DNA of 5,246 bases, from NCBI GenBank assembly GCA_007134405.1, contig SLKW01000299.1, positions 1 through 5,246 of the forward strand, given 5' to 3'. Shown here in pieces: positions 1 to 5,246 of this stretch. A program made the position numbers and the translations under genes. The notes under the pieces were generated by a model. The model ran no database searches. It was given only the letters and a program-made list of their open reading frames with translations, and was not told the DNA's origin. Source of the DNA: Paracoccaceae bacterium. GTDB taxonomy: Bacteria; Pseudomonadota; Alphaproteobacteria; Rhodobacterales; Rhodobacteraceae. Each line of letters opens with the position of its first letter. Within the stretch, counting starts at the first letter, position 1.

Positions 1-27
1 GTCCCTGATCTTGAGCGCCTTCCCCAT
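1..27 (-). CDS. Start of a transposase, probably IS630 family (9 codons visible)
   Basis: An ATG at 27-25 on the minus strand is preceded by a G-rich stretch (AGGGGGG, 4 nt away) that could serve as ribosome binding site. The nine visible residues, MGKALKIRD, recall the N-terminus of IS630-type transposases whose next segment is a helix-turn-helix. The reading frame is open to the window edge. The match is from memory and very short, so the family call is tentative. It is strengthened by the abrupt loss of the neighbouring SH3 domain about 90 nt upstream, which is what an insertion would produce. Confidence 0.4.
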
Positions 28-119
28 GCTGCCCCCCTATATGGTGGGCAAAAGGGAATCATACTCCGGTGCTCAGTCAAAGAAACTTATCGAGTCGGAT
101 GAAGCGCTCGGCGGTATTA
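1..119 (-). mobile_element. End of a probable IS630-family insertion sequence (partial, runs off the left edge)
   Basis: Two observations support an IS tip. First, a minus-strand start at 25-27 opens a protein beginning MGKALKIRD, which resembles from memory the N-terminus of IS630-type transposases common in Rhodobacterales. Second, the SH3-like gene read from 321 leftward loses its family pattern at about 115-119, right after an Asn-Trp-Cys-His stretch. IS630 elements insert at TA dinucleotides, and TA occurs at 115-116 and 118-119, so the tip is most likely at one of these. Only one end is visible, so the terminal inverted repeat and the TA duplication cannot be confirmed. Confidence 0.5.
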
Positions 120-321
120 GATGGCACCAGTTCGAACTGTTCAGGCAACCATCCACAACAACACTTGTTCCTGCGGGCATTACCGAAATAACTTCGTGCA
201 TGGGACTTGGTCCGGCACGCATGTTAAGTTTGGTGGTTGCTGTGGCCGAGGTTTCAGCCAGTGCGGTGGTCGTCAGCAGAATGCCTGCAAGCGACCCACC
301 AAGGAGGGTCTTGCTGTTCAT
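73..321 (-). pseudogene. Secreted SH3-like (bacterial SH3, YgiM/SH3_3-type) protein, C-terminally truncated
   Basis: The chosen ATG (321-319) has AAAGGA 8 nt upstream and is followed at once by a clear Sec signal peptide. This has a Lys at residue 4, a hydrophobic core at about residues 6-19, and a likely cut after Ala-Leu-Ala at 22, which points to periplasmic or cell-envelope export. A longer frame back to 531 would bury this signal and is rejected. Residues 28-67 match the first two thirds of a bacterial SH3 domain: the Leu-Asn-Met-Arg-Ala-Gly-Pro motif at 32-38, a Pro-Ala-Gly-Thr turn at 49-52, then Gly-Cys-Leu and Asn-Trp-Cys. The closing strands, usually containing Gly-Trp-Ala/Val, are missing. 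They are replaced by about 15 unrelated residues (Leu-Ile-Pro-Pro-Ser...) read out of the adjoining IS end. The 82-aa product is therefore probably non-functional. Such proteins are thought to bind cell wall or other envelope ligands. Confidence 0.75.
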
Positions 322-373
322 TTTACTAGTCCTTTCGGGTGTTTGCCGGTGATTCCGGCGATCATAAAGAAAG

Positions 374-399
374 AACCCTCGAAATCCGGGTGTAGTTCC
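374..399 (-). promoter_or_regulatory. Candidate EcfG-type (extracytoplasmic sigma) promoter of the SH3-like gene
   Basis: On the minus strand GGAAC (399-395) is followed after 17 nt by GGTT (377-374). The alphaproteobacterial general stress sigma factor EcfG recognises GGAAC-N16/17-CGTT, so only the first base of the -10 differs. Transcription would start near 367, giving a leader of about 45 nt before the ATG at 321. A short hairpin (GCCGG, 5-nt loop, CCGGC at 345-359) lies within that leader. Confidence 0.5.
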
Positions 400-466
400 C
401 ATCCGGCACTTACGCGAGTGGATGTTTGCTGCAGGCGTCGGGCATGCTTGCCCGCCCGCGCAGTGA

Positions 467-787
467 AACCTCCCTCGGCAATCACGGCCCCGGCTGCCTG
501 ACCTGCTGCTCTTCGTGCTGATGTTCGTCATTCTGTGGCTTCTAGGTCAGTCGCCCGCAATAGCAGCTACGGCGCCTACGGCGCTGGACCTGCCGGGCGG
601 AGTCTATGTTCTTGGCGCTTGCCTGGGGCGTCAGCGTCGGCGGCTTCGCCCTGGCGATCGGCTCGCTCGCCAATCTCATCGCGCTGCGACTGGTGCGTGA
701 ACCCGGTCTCTGGCGGCGGTTCCACGTCCGTCACTGCCAATGTTTGCGCTCAGTTTCGCCGCCGGGGCACTCTTGATCGGGCGCTAA
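467..787 (+). pseudogene. Remnant of an inner-membrane transporter (ArsB/SLC13, YbiR-like ion transporter superfamily), broken by deletion and frameshifts
   Basis: Three short open stretches in different plus frames read as successive C-terminal pieces of one membrane protein. Frame with codon starts such as 503 and 515 gives a transmembrane segment (Leu-Leu-Leu-Phe-Val-Leu-Met-Phe-Val) ending in Leu-Pro-Gly-Gly-Val-Tyr near 610. Frame from 606 gives GVSVGGFALAIGSLANLIAL, then Arg-Glu-Pro-Gly-Leu-Trp-Arg-Arg-Phe-His to about 725. The frame through 734-787 gives SLPMFALSFAAGALLIGR and a TAA stop at 785-787. The Gly-rich helix-Asn-Leu-Ile motif and the 'GLWRRFH...SLP' ending recall the C-terminus of small anion or ion transporters of the IT superfamily. 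In such proteins a loop with an Asn-Val-Pro type helix normally separates the first two pieces; it appears deleted around 606-625. The rest of the gene upstream is not found. The family call is from memory, but the multi-frame reading is visible. Confidence 0.55.
567..584 (+). repeat. Perfect 9-bp tandem duplication (CTACGGCGC twice)
   Basis: CTACGGCGC occupies 567-575 and again 576-584 with no spacer. It lies within the transporter remnant and, being a multiple of three, adds codons without shifting the frame. It is consistent with replication slippage in a gene no longer under selection. Confidence 0.8.
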
Positions 788-880
788 GCGATACGTTTGT
801 CAGATTAGGCTTTGGCTTCCAGCGGTTTTGTGCAGCCGCCAATAGGGATAGAGCCACTCCCACTAGATACTTGCCGAACG

Positions 881-897
881 CGAATCCGCGCGATTCG
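881..897 (-). terminator. Small hairpin downstream of the TRAP permease remnant
   Basis: CGAATC (881-886) and GATTCG (892-897) form a perfect 6-bp stem with a 5-nt loop, 21 nt past the stop of the minus-strand TRAP gene. There is no following U-run, so intrinsic termination would be weak at best. It could also simply be a chance inverted repeat. Confidence 0.3.
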
Positions 898-918
898 GAG
901 GTGCCTACTACCCCAACT

Positions 919-2230
919 TCAGCGCAGCGCCAGAGGTAGCCACAGGATCAGCGGCGGAAATGCCAGGACAATGGCCAATGCCACCAGCTGCAGGCCAACG
1001 AAAGGCATGACCCCCGCATAGATCACCCTGATCGGCAGGTCCGTCGCTATCCCGCGTAGATAGAACAGCGCATAGCCAAAGGGAGGCGTCAAGAACGACG
1101 TCTGAAGGTTCACCGCGAGCGCAATAGCGAACCAGATCAACACATGCTCGGATGGCATGCCGAAGTCGAGCGCCATGACCACCGGCGCGATGATGGGCAC
1201 CACGACCAGCGTGATCTCCACCCATTCCAGGAAGAAGCCGAGCACAAAGATCATCGCCATGATCACGATCAGCACCATGTAGGGGTTGCGCTCGTCGATC
1301 TGGAAAAGCTCGGCAATCATCGCATCGCCGCCAAGCCGACGAAACACCACGCTGAAGATCGTGGCGCCGATCATCACGAAAACGATCATTGCTGTGGTCT
1401 TGGTCGTGTCGCGCAACGCCAAGGTCAAAGCCCGCAGCGATAGCCGCCGCGACAGCAGCGCCAGAAGCAGCGCCCCCATCGCCCCGATCGCTGCCGATTC
1501 CGTCGGCGTGGCGATGCCAAGGATGATCGTGCCCAAGACCGACATGATCAGCAGCACGGGCGCGACCAGGTCGCGGGTCAGCGCCCAGAGCGCAGGCCAG
1601 AAGCCGGGACTTTCCAGCGAACGGCCGGGTGCCGGCATCTTGTGCGGTGCAAAGATGGCGACGCCGATCAGGAAAAGCGCATAGAACCCGGCCAGCATCA
1701 GCCCTGGCCCGATCGCCCCCATAAACAGGTCGCCAACAGATATGCGCAACTGGTCGCCCAATATGATCAGCATGATCGAGGGCGGGATCAGGATGCCCAG
1801 GGTTCCCGATGCTGCGATCAGCCCACTCGACAGCTTCAGGTCGTAACCCGCGGCCCGCATGGCCGGCAGCGCCATCATCCCCAGCAGAACCACCGAGGCG
1901 CCGATGATTCCGGTCGAGGCCGCCATGACCACCCCGATGATCGCCACCGCGAAGGCGTAGCCCCCCGGCACGTTGCGAAAGAGCGCCGCGAGCGAGGCGA
2001 GGAGGCGCTCGGCCAGCCCGACCGCTCCAGCATCAGCCCCATGAAGACAAACAGCGGAATGGCCACCAGAAGCCAGTTGGTCAGCACGCCCGAATAGATG
2101 CGCTGGACCCCCATCGACAGAAAGAGCATCGGCAGGTCGGCGGCGACTGCGAAGACGATGCCCAGTCCCGCCAGAACAAAGGCGACCGGAAATCTGCAGC
2201 CATGAAACCCCATGAACCATACAGGAACAT
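919..2230 (-). pseudogene. dctM: TRAP transporter large permease (DctM family), frameshifted
   Basis: DctM is the large, roughly 12-helix inner-membrane subunit of TRAP transporters, which take up organic acids or similar solutes using an ion gradient and a periplasmic binding protein. The core is unmistakable: GTLGILIPPS at 1806-1777, ATPTESAAIGA at 1512-1480, and a Thr-Pro-Pro-Phe-Gly motif in the segment at 1110-1051. The protein ends naturally at TGA 921-919. The frame is broken at about 2016-2018. FPVAFVLAGLGIVF through LMLERSG is read in one frame, and LAERLLASLAALFRN continues in another; one missing base in a Gly codon explains it. A second break is likely near 2192-2195. There, a hydrophobic first helix in a third frame (IFMFLYGSWGFMAA, 2236-2195) must join FPVAF, again by one missing base. 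No good start with a ribosome binding site is seen; ATG 2230 is a guess. The partner genes dctP and dctQ are absent from the window. Two independent lesions favour real decay over sequencing error. Confidence 0.85.
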
Positions 2231-2310
2231 GAATATGGTGGAAGGGTCCCCACCATCCTTTTAAACGTTTCCGAATGGGTACCGCTTTTTTTGGTGATCT
2301 GGTCGTTGTG

Positions 2311-2338
2311 GGGCGGCGGGCGCAAGCGCCTGCCACCC
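2311..2338 (-). terminator. Strong GC hairpin just after the PRC-barrel gene
   Basis: On the minus strand a 13-position stem (GGGTGGCAGGCGC, TT turn, GCGCCCGCCGCCC) has one G-U pair and one A-C mismatch. It starts 12 nt after the stop codon of the PRC-barrel gene. No U-run follows; the nearby homopolymer (2285-2291) is A on this strand. It probably ends or protects the 3' end of that transcript, but is not a textbook intrinsic terminator. Confidence 0.45.
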
Positions 2339-2350
2339 GCATTCTTGTCG

Positions 2351-2743
2351 TCAGACCGGGCCGCCATACCCGTAGTGGCCATGGACCCGCGTTCCGTATT
2401 TTGGGTCGGACCACGGGTCATCTTCGCGCGCGTAGCTCGGGGCACCTTCAAGCTGATCGCGTGTCACGTTGACCACATAGCCTCCGAAATCGGGATCGTA
2501 TTTAAGCGCCTCCCAAGGCAGCGGATGATAACGTTCTCCAATGCCAAGAAAACCACCGAAAGACAGGACGGCATAGGACACCTTGCCCGAAACCTTGTCT
2601 ACCATGAAGTTATGCACGCTACCGATACTCTCGCCATCAGGGCTATAAACGGCCGTGCCTTCGACCTTGTTCGAGGCGATCAGGCGATGCGTCTCGTCTG
2701 TGGCGGGTTCGTTGGTTGAAGGTTCATTGGGGTTGTAGGTCAT
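2351..2743 (-). CDS. PRC-barrel domain protein (130 aa)
   Basis: PRC-barrels are small beta-barrel domains found in the photosynthetic reaction centre H subunit, in RimM, and in many short alphaproteobacterial proteins, often stress-linked. The start at 2743 is fixed by GGAGGAG 6 nt upstream. An in-frame TTG at 2773 would translate through this site and is rejected. Residues 1-18 are a polar, Asn/Pro/Glu-rich linker. Residues 19-100 form the barrel, with HRLIASNKVEGTAVYSPDGE opening it and a characteristic Gly-Phe-Leu-Gly-Ile-Gly-Glu-Arg-Tyr-His-Pro-Leu-Pro-Trp run at 64-77. Residues 101-130 are a Tyr/Gly-rich tail. There is no signal peptide or membrane helix, so it is probably cytoplasmic. 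It has its own candidate stress promoter (2772-2796) and lies 107 nt after the S9 peptidase on the same strand. Biochemical function is unknown for this subgroup; general stress adaptation is the best inference. Confidence 0.9.
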   Translation of the reverse strand: MTYNPNEPSTNEPATDETHRLIASNKVEGTAVYSPDGESIGSVHNFMVDKVSGKVSYAVLSFGGFLGIGERYHPLPWEALKYDPDFGGYVVNVTRDQLEGAPSYAREDDPWSDPKYGTRVHGHYGYGGPV

Positions 2744-2749
2744 GTTGGA

Positions 2750-2756
2750 CTCCTCC
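2750..2756 (-). promoter_or_regulatory. Ribosome binding site that fixes the PRC-barrel start
   Basis: GGAGGAG on the minus strand sits 6 nt before the ATG at 2743-2741, close to a perfect anti-16S match. It selects this ATG over the upstream in-frame TTG at 2773 and predicts strong translation. Confidence 0.85.
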
Positions 2757-2771
2757 GTTCGATACGGACTC

Positions 2772-2796
2772 AACCGAGATCAATGACGGCGGTTCC
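2772..2796 (-). promoter_or_regulatory. Candidate EcfG-type promoter of the PRC-barrel gene
   Basis: GGAAC (2796-2792) and GGTT (2775-2772) are 16 nt apart on the minus strand, one base from the EcfG consensus GGAAC-N16/17-CGTT. A start near 2765 would leave a leader of about 22 nt containing the Shine-Dalgarno, a well-proportioned arrangement. The -35 element lies inside an imperfect inverted repeat (TGACGG at 2784-2789, CCGTCA at 2803-2808), which might be an operator or chance. A sigma-70-like TATAAC also exists slightly upstream, but without a good -35. Confidence 0.55.
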
Positions 2797-2850
2797 GCGC
2801 GCCCGTCAGGGTTATATCCCGCAGCTTTCTCGACGGCGAAAACACGCCGG

Positions 2851-4668
2851 TCAGAGAGTCTCGGCAAGAAATCGGGCGACGCGCGTGAACACAGTGACGG
2901 CGTTCTCGCGACGCGCGAACCCGTGCCCTTCGCCGGAGATGCGAAGAACGTCGACCCGGCGGCCAAGACCGCGCAGGATGGCGTTTACCTGCTCGCTTTG
3001 TTCCATGGGCACGCGCGGATCCTCGTTCGCGTGGATCACCAGCAGAGGCGCCTTTAGGTGCTCCAACTGATTGACCGGCGAAATCCCGGACAGGAAATCC
3101 GCCATCGTCTCGGGTGCGCCGTATTCGGCGGTTCTGAGCGCGCGCCGCCACGGGCCGGTAGTGCGCATCAGCGTAATGAAGTTCGAAACGCCATAAAGGT
3201 TCACGCCTGTCTTCCAGAGGTCAGGGCGGCCGCACAGCGCCGCCATGACAACGTATCCACCGTACGATTGCCCCATTGCTCCGATACGGTTCGCATCGAC
3301 CTCGGGCCAGCCGGCGACGGCTTCGGCCATCTCGCACAGGTCGCACACGGCATCGAGCCGTCGTTCGCGATCATCCAGTTGATGATAGGCTCGGCCATAG
3401 CCGGTGCTGCCGCGAATATTGGGCGCAATGACCATGATCCCGCGGTCGACATAGTGCTGGAGGTCGGCACGGAAGCCGGGGCGCCATTGCGCTTCGGGAC
3501 CGCCGTGAACCATGAACAGGACGGGCACGTTCGGCGCGCGCGCGTTCGGTCGATAGACGAACGCCGGCACCCTGACCCCGTCCGAACTTTCGAACTCCAC
3601 GAGCTCTGGCACGACCAATGCCGCGGGGGCGCTGCCGGTGTTCTGTGTCTCTGTGAGCACCTGATATCGGCCGGTTTCCAGGTCATAGCGCCAGATGGCG
3701 GATGGGGTGGTTGCGGTTTCGAACGACATCAGAAGCCCCGAGCCGTCCGGCAGAAAGCGCAGCGAGCTGATGACGCCCTTCGCCGGCAGTGGGACTTCGC
3801 GTGATGGCGCATCGAACCGCTCGCGCAGGTGCAGCCGGCTGAACCCCGCATCGTTAGAAACGAACGCCAAGGCTGCCTGGCCCTGCGGCAGCGAAAACAG
3901 CTCGATATCCTGCTGCGTGACCTCTGCCACCATGGTCAATTCACCGCTGTCAGGGTCGACCAAGTGAAGCGCGTGAAACCCGTGCGCACGGTCGCAGAGA
4001 ACAAGGAGCTGTCCATCTGGCCCATGACGTGCGGAAAGGATCGCGGTGGCGCCGCCCCCATCGCCCTGGCCCATCAGCAACCGGCGCGTTCCGGTGGCGA
4101 TGTCGAGCGCCCAGAGATCCTGATCCATCGGACCACGCGTCGAGTCACGAACCACAAGTCCCTGTCCGTCCGGCGTGAAGCAAAGTGGCACACACCAACC
4201 AGACCCTTCCATCACGCACCGTGGCGTCCGGGTCTCGAGAGACATCACCATCACGTCCATCACGCTCCGGTCCCGTCGATTGCAGCTAAAGGCAATCGCC
4301 CCCCCATCCGGAGCCCAGCACCCCCAGGCATGGACGGTATCTGGATCCCGCGTCAGGGGCTCGGGCGGGCCGTCGGCCCCAGGGATCAACCAGAGCTGGT
4401 GCCGCTCGTCCCCTGCCCGATCCATGGTGAACAGCAGGTCATGCGACGTCGGGCTGAATGCCAGGGCACCGATCCGGTCGGGCATGTCGGTCAGTTGCCG
4501 TGCCACTCCGTCGGGCAGATCTCGCAACCAGATCTGCTGTGTCCCGCTCTCGTTTGAGCGAAAGGCGAGAAGATGCCCGTCAGCCGAAACCGCCTCTCCG
4601 CGCGCTTCGCTCATCGAAAAAAGCGCGGTCATCGAAAGCTGCGCTGATGTCGTGGGGCGGTCTGTCAT
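2851..4668 (-). CDS. S9-family serine peptidase (prolyl oligopeptidase / acylaminoacyl-peptidase type), 605 aa
   Basis: Members of this family cleave short peptides, or remove blocked N-terminal residues, in the cytoplasm; a beta-propeller screens substrates from an alpha/beta-hydrolase catalytic domain. Residues about 25-345 contain repeated propeller-like blades (for example SPTSHDLLF and APDGGAIAFS, each followed by a Leu-Trp or Met-Val-Met strand). Residues about 360-605 are the hydrolase: oxyanion-region His-Gly-Gly-Pro at 388-391, nucleophile Ser468 in GQSYGG, Asp550 in HANEDPRVP, and His582 in GEGHGF. The full triad is present and the length is normal for S9C-type enzymes, so it should be active. 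No signal peptide is visible. The ATG at 4668 was chosen because the propeller begins soon after it and the 36 upstream residues to 4776 look non-coding (Cys/Arg-rich) and would overlap the end of ligD. Its ribosome binding site is weak (CGGAC). It lies between ligD and the PRC-barrel gene, all co-directional. Substrate is unknown. Confidence 0.93.
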   Translation of the reverse strand: MTDRPTTSAQLSMTALFSMSEARGEAVSADGHLLAFRSNESGTQQIWLRDLPDGVARQLTDMPDRIGALAFSPTSHDLLFTMDRAGDERHQLWLIPGADGPPEPLTRDPDTVHAWGCWAPDGGAIAFSCNRRDRSVMDVMVMSLETRTPRCVMEGSGWCVPLCFTPDGQGLVVRDSTRGPMDQDLWALDIATGTRRLLMGQGDGGGATAILSARHGPDGQLLVLCDRAHGFHALHLVDPDSGELTMVAEVTQQDIELFSLPQGQAALAFVSNDAGFSRLHLRERFDAPSREVPLPAKGVISSLRFLPDGSGLLMSFETATTPSAIWRYDLETGRYQVLTETQNTGSAPAALVVPELVEFESSDGVRVPAFVYRPNARAPNVPVLFMVHGGPEAQWRPGFRADLQHYVDRGIMVIAPNIRGSTGYGRAYHQLDDRERRLDAVCDLCEMAEAVAGWPEVDANRIGAMGQSYGGYVVMAALCGRPDLWKTGVNLYGVSNFITLMRTTGPWRRALRTAEYGAPETMADFLSGISPVNQLEHLKAPLLVIHANEDPRVPMEQSEQVNAILRGLGRRVDVLRISGEGHGFARRENAVTVFTRVARFLAETL

Positions 4669-4709
4669 GCGCTGTCCGTTCAACTTTCGGTCCCAGACCT
4701 CGCTACACC

Positions 4710-4721
4710 TTGCGCGCGCAA
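4710..4721. promoter_or_regulatory. 12-bp perfect palindrome upstream of the S9 peptidase
   Basis: TTGCGCGCGCAA reads the same on both strands and lies 42 nt before the peptidase start, in the 104-nt gap after ligD. Its place suggests a dimeric-regulator operator, but alternating GC sequence makes palindromes common in such genomes. No convincing -35/-10 pair was seen beside it. Confidence 0.25.
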
Positions 4722-4772
4722 AAGGGAAATCGGGTCCGGCGCAGCAAAAACGGCATCGACCACTGCGCGAGT

Positions 4773-5246
4773 TCAAGCTTTTCGTGCTGCGGCGTTTTCC
4801 AGAAGCGCGATCCGACGCCCTGTCAGGGCGACCGGTTCGGGGAATGCGACGTCGCTCTGCCCGCGTTCAAGCGCCGCTCTCAGGCTGAACGCCTGGGCTG
4901 AAGGCAATGCCGCCAATTCGTCCCAATTCACGGGGACCGCGACCGGCGCGCCCTCGCGGGCGCGGATCGAGAAGGGCGCGATCGCGGTTGCGCTTCGGTC
5001 GTTGCGCAGCCAGTCGATAAAGACGCGGCCCTTGCGCTTGGCCTTCGACATCTCTGCGGTGAAACGGCCGGGCTCGTTCTGCGCCATCACGGTTGCGACA
5101 ATGCGCGAGAATAGTTTCACCGTTTCCCATCCCGCCGTGCGTTTCAGCGACACGACAACATGCACGCCTTTTCCGCCCGAAACCAGTGGCCAAGCGCGGA
5201 GCCCTAGCTGTGAAAGCCAATCGCGCAAGTCGCAGGCTGCCGAAAC
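4773..5246 (-). CDS. ligD: DNA ligase D, C-terminal part of the polymerase/primase domain (5' end beyond the window)
   Basis: LigD repairs double-strand breaks with Ku by bacterial non-homologous end joining; its AEP-type polymerase domain fills in ends, preferring ribonucleotides. The 157 visible residues run open from the right edge to TGA at 4775-4773. They include the nucleotide-binding SGGKGVHVVV at residues 23-32 and the Lys/Arg-rich SKAKRKGR. The FIDWLRNDRSATAIAPFSIR block follows, whose Asp78 matches the third metal-binding Asp of the family, then REGAPVAVPVNWDEL. The first two catalytic Asp residues should lie outside the window. The stop shortly after the polymerase domain means this domain is C-terminal, as in Pseudomonas-type LigD, or a stand-alone polymerase protein; the missing part decides. 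Ku is not in view. No start is annotated because the frame stays open past a TTG at 5228. Confidence 0.92.
   Translation of the reverse strand, partial: VSAACDLRDWLSQLGLRAWPLVSGGKGVHVVVSLKRTAGWETVKLFSRIVATVMAQNEPGRFTAEMSKAKRKGRVFIDWLRNDRSATAIAPFSIRAREGAPVAVPVNWDELAALPSAQAFSLRAALERGQSDVAFPEPVALTGRRIALLENAAARKA

Noticed and set aside
439..454. Hairpin CGGGCA-TGCT-TGCCCG
   Set aside because: It is upstream of one gene's promoter and before a decayed gene, with no U-run and no clear transcript for it to act on.
322..531. N-terminal extension of the SH3-like protein to 152 aa
   Set aside because: The signal peptide and Shine-Dalgarno point to the ATG at 321. The extension is Arg/Cys-rich and spans the candidate promoter.
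2263..2270. AAACGTTT palindrome as a LacI-type operator for the TRAP gene
   Set aside because: Symmetry stops at 8 bp and no regulator gene is near, so it is too short to claim.
2285..2291. T-run as the tail of an intrinsic terminator
   Set aside because: It is T on the plus strand with no hairpin before it, and A on the minus strand where the genes lie.
3058..3804. Long plus-strand open frame (248 aa), and a similar one at 3829-4557
   Set aside because: Both are antisense to the S9 peptidase, whose motifs are intact. Their translations are His/Arg/Gly-rich with no domain pattern, as expected for GC-rich shadow frames.
4739..4768. Inverted repeat GCGCAG/CTGCGC after ligD as a terminator
   Set aside because: It has a 6-bp stem with an 18-nt loop and the T-run lies inside the loop, so it does not fit an intrinsic terminator.
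1..5246. CRISPR array, tRNA, rRNA or a new defence system
   Set aside because: No regularly spaced repeats, cloverleaf-like stretch, rRNA sequence or defence-associated domains were seen on either strand.

Overview
The window looks like a chromosomal accessory stretch from a GC-rich alphaproteobacterium, probably a Rhodobacterales member (Paracoccus/Rhodobacter-like). This rests on protein flavour, namely a TRAP large permease, a PRC-barrel protein, and a LigD with a C-terminal polymerase domain. It also rests on GGAAC-N16/17-GGTT motifs resembling the alphaproteobacterial EcfG stress promoter. The taxonomic call is an inference; there is no marker gene.

Layout. Positions 1-2230 are a gene graveyard. 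(a) At the left edge is the tip of a probable IS630-type element, with the first nine codons of a transposase on the minus strand. (b) A small secreted SH3-like gene (minus) loses the end of its domain exactly where the IS sequence begins. (c) A plus-strand remnant of an inner-membrane anion transporter is broken by an internal deletion and frameshifts. (d) A minus-strand TRAP transporter large permease (dctM-like) is almost full length but has one clear and one probable single-base frameshift. It has no dctP or dctQ partner in view.

Positions 2351-5246 carry three intact-looking minus-strand genes. In transcription order they are the 3' end of ligD (polymerase domain of the NHEJ ligase, cut by the window edge), a cytoplasmic S9-family prolyl-oligopeptidase-like serine peptidase of 605 aa, and a 130-aa PRC-barrel protein. 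The gaps of about 104 and 107 nt do not force a single operon. The PRC gene has a strong Shine-Dalgarno and its own candidate stress promoter.

The most useful observation is that the two small genes (SH3-like and PRC-barrel) each carry a GGAAC-N16/17-GGTT motif at a sensible distance upstream. This suggests shared control by an EcfG-type sigma factor. LigD-type NHEJ, a PRC-barrel protein and an envelope SH3 protein would suit a stress-response neighbourhood, but that link is inference. I did not find a convincing new biological system; the unusual content is mostly gene decay and candidate regulation.
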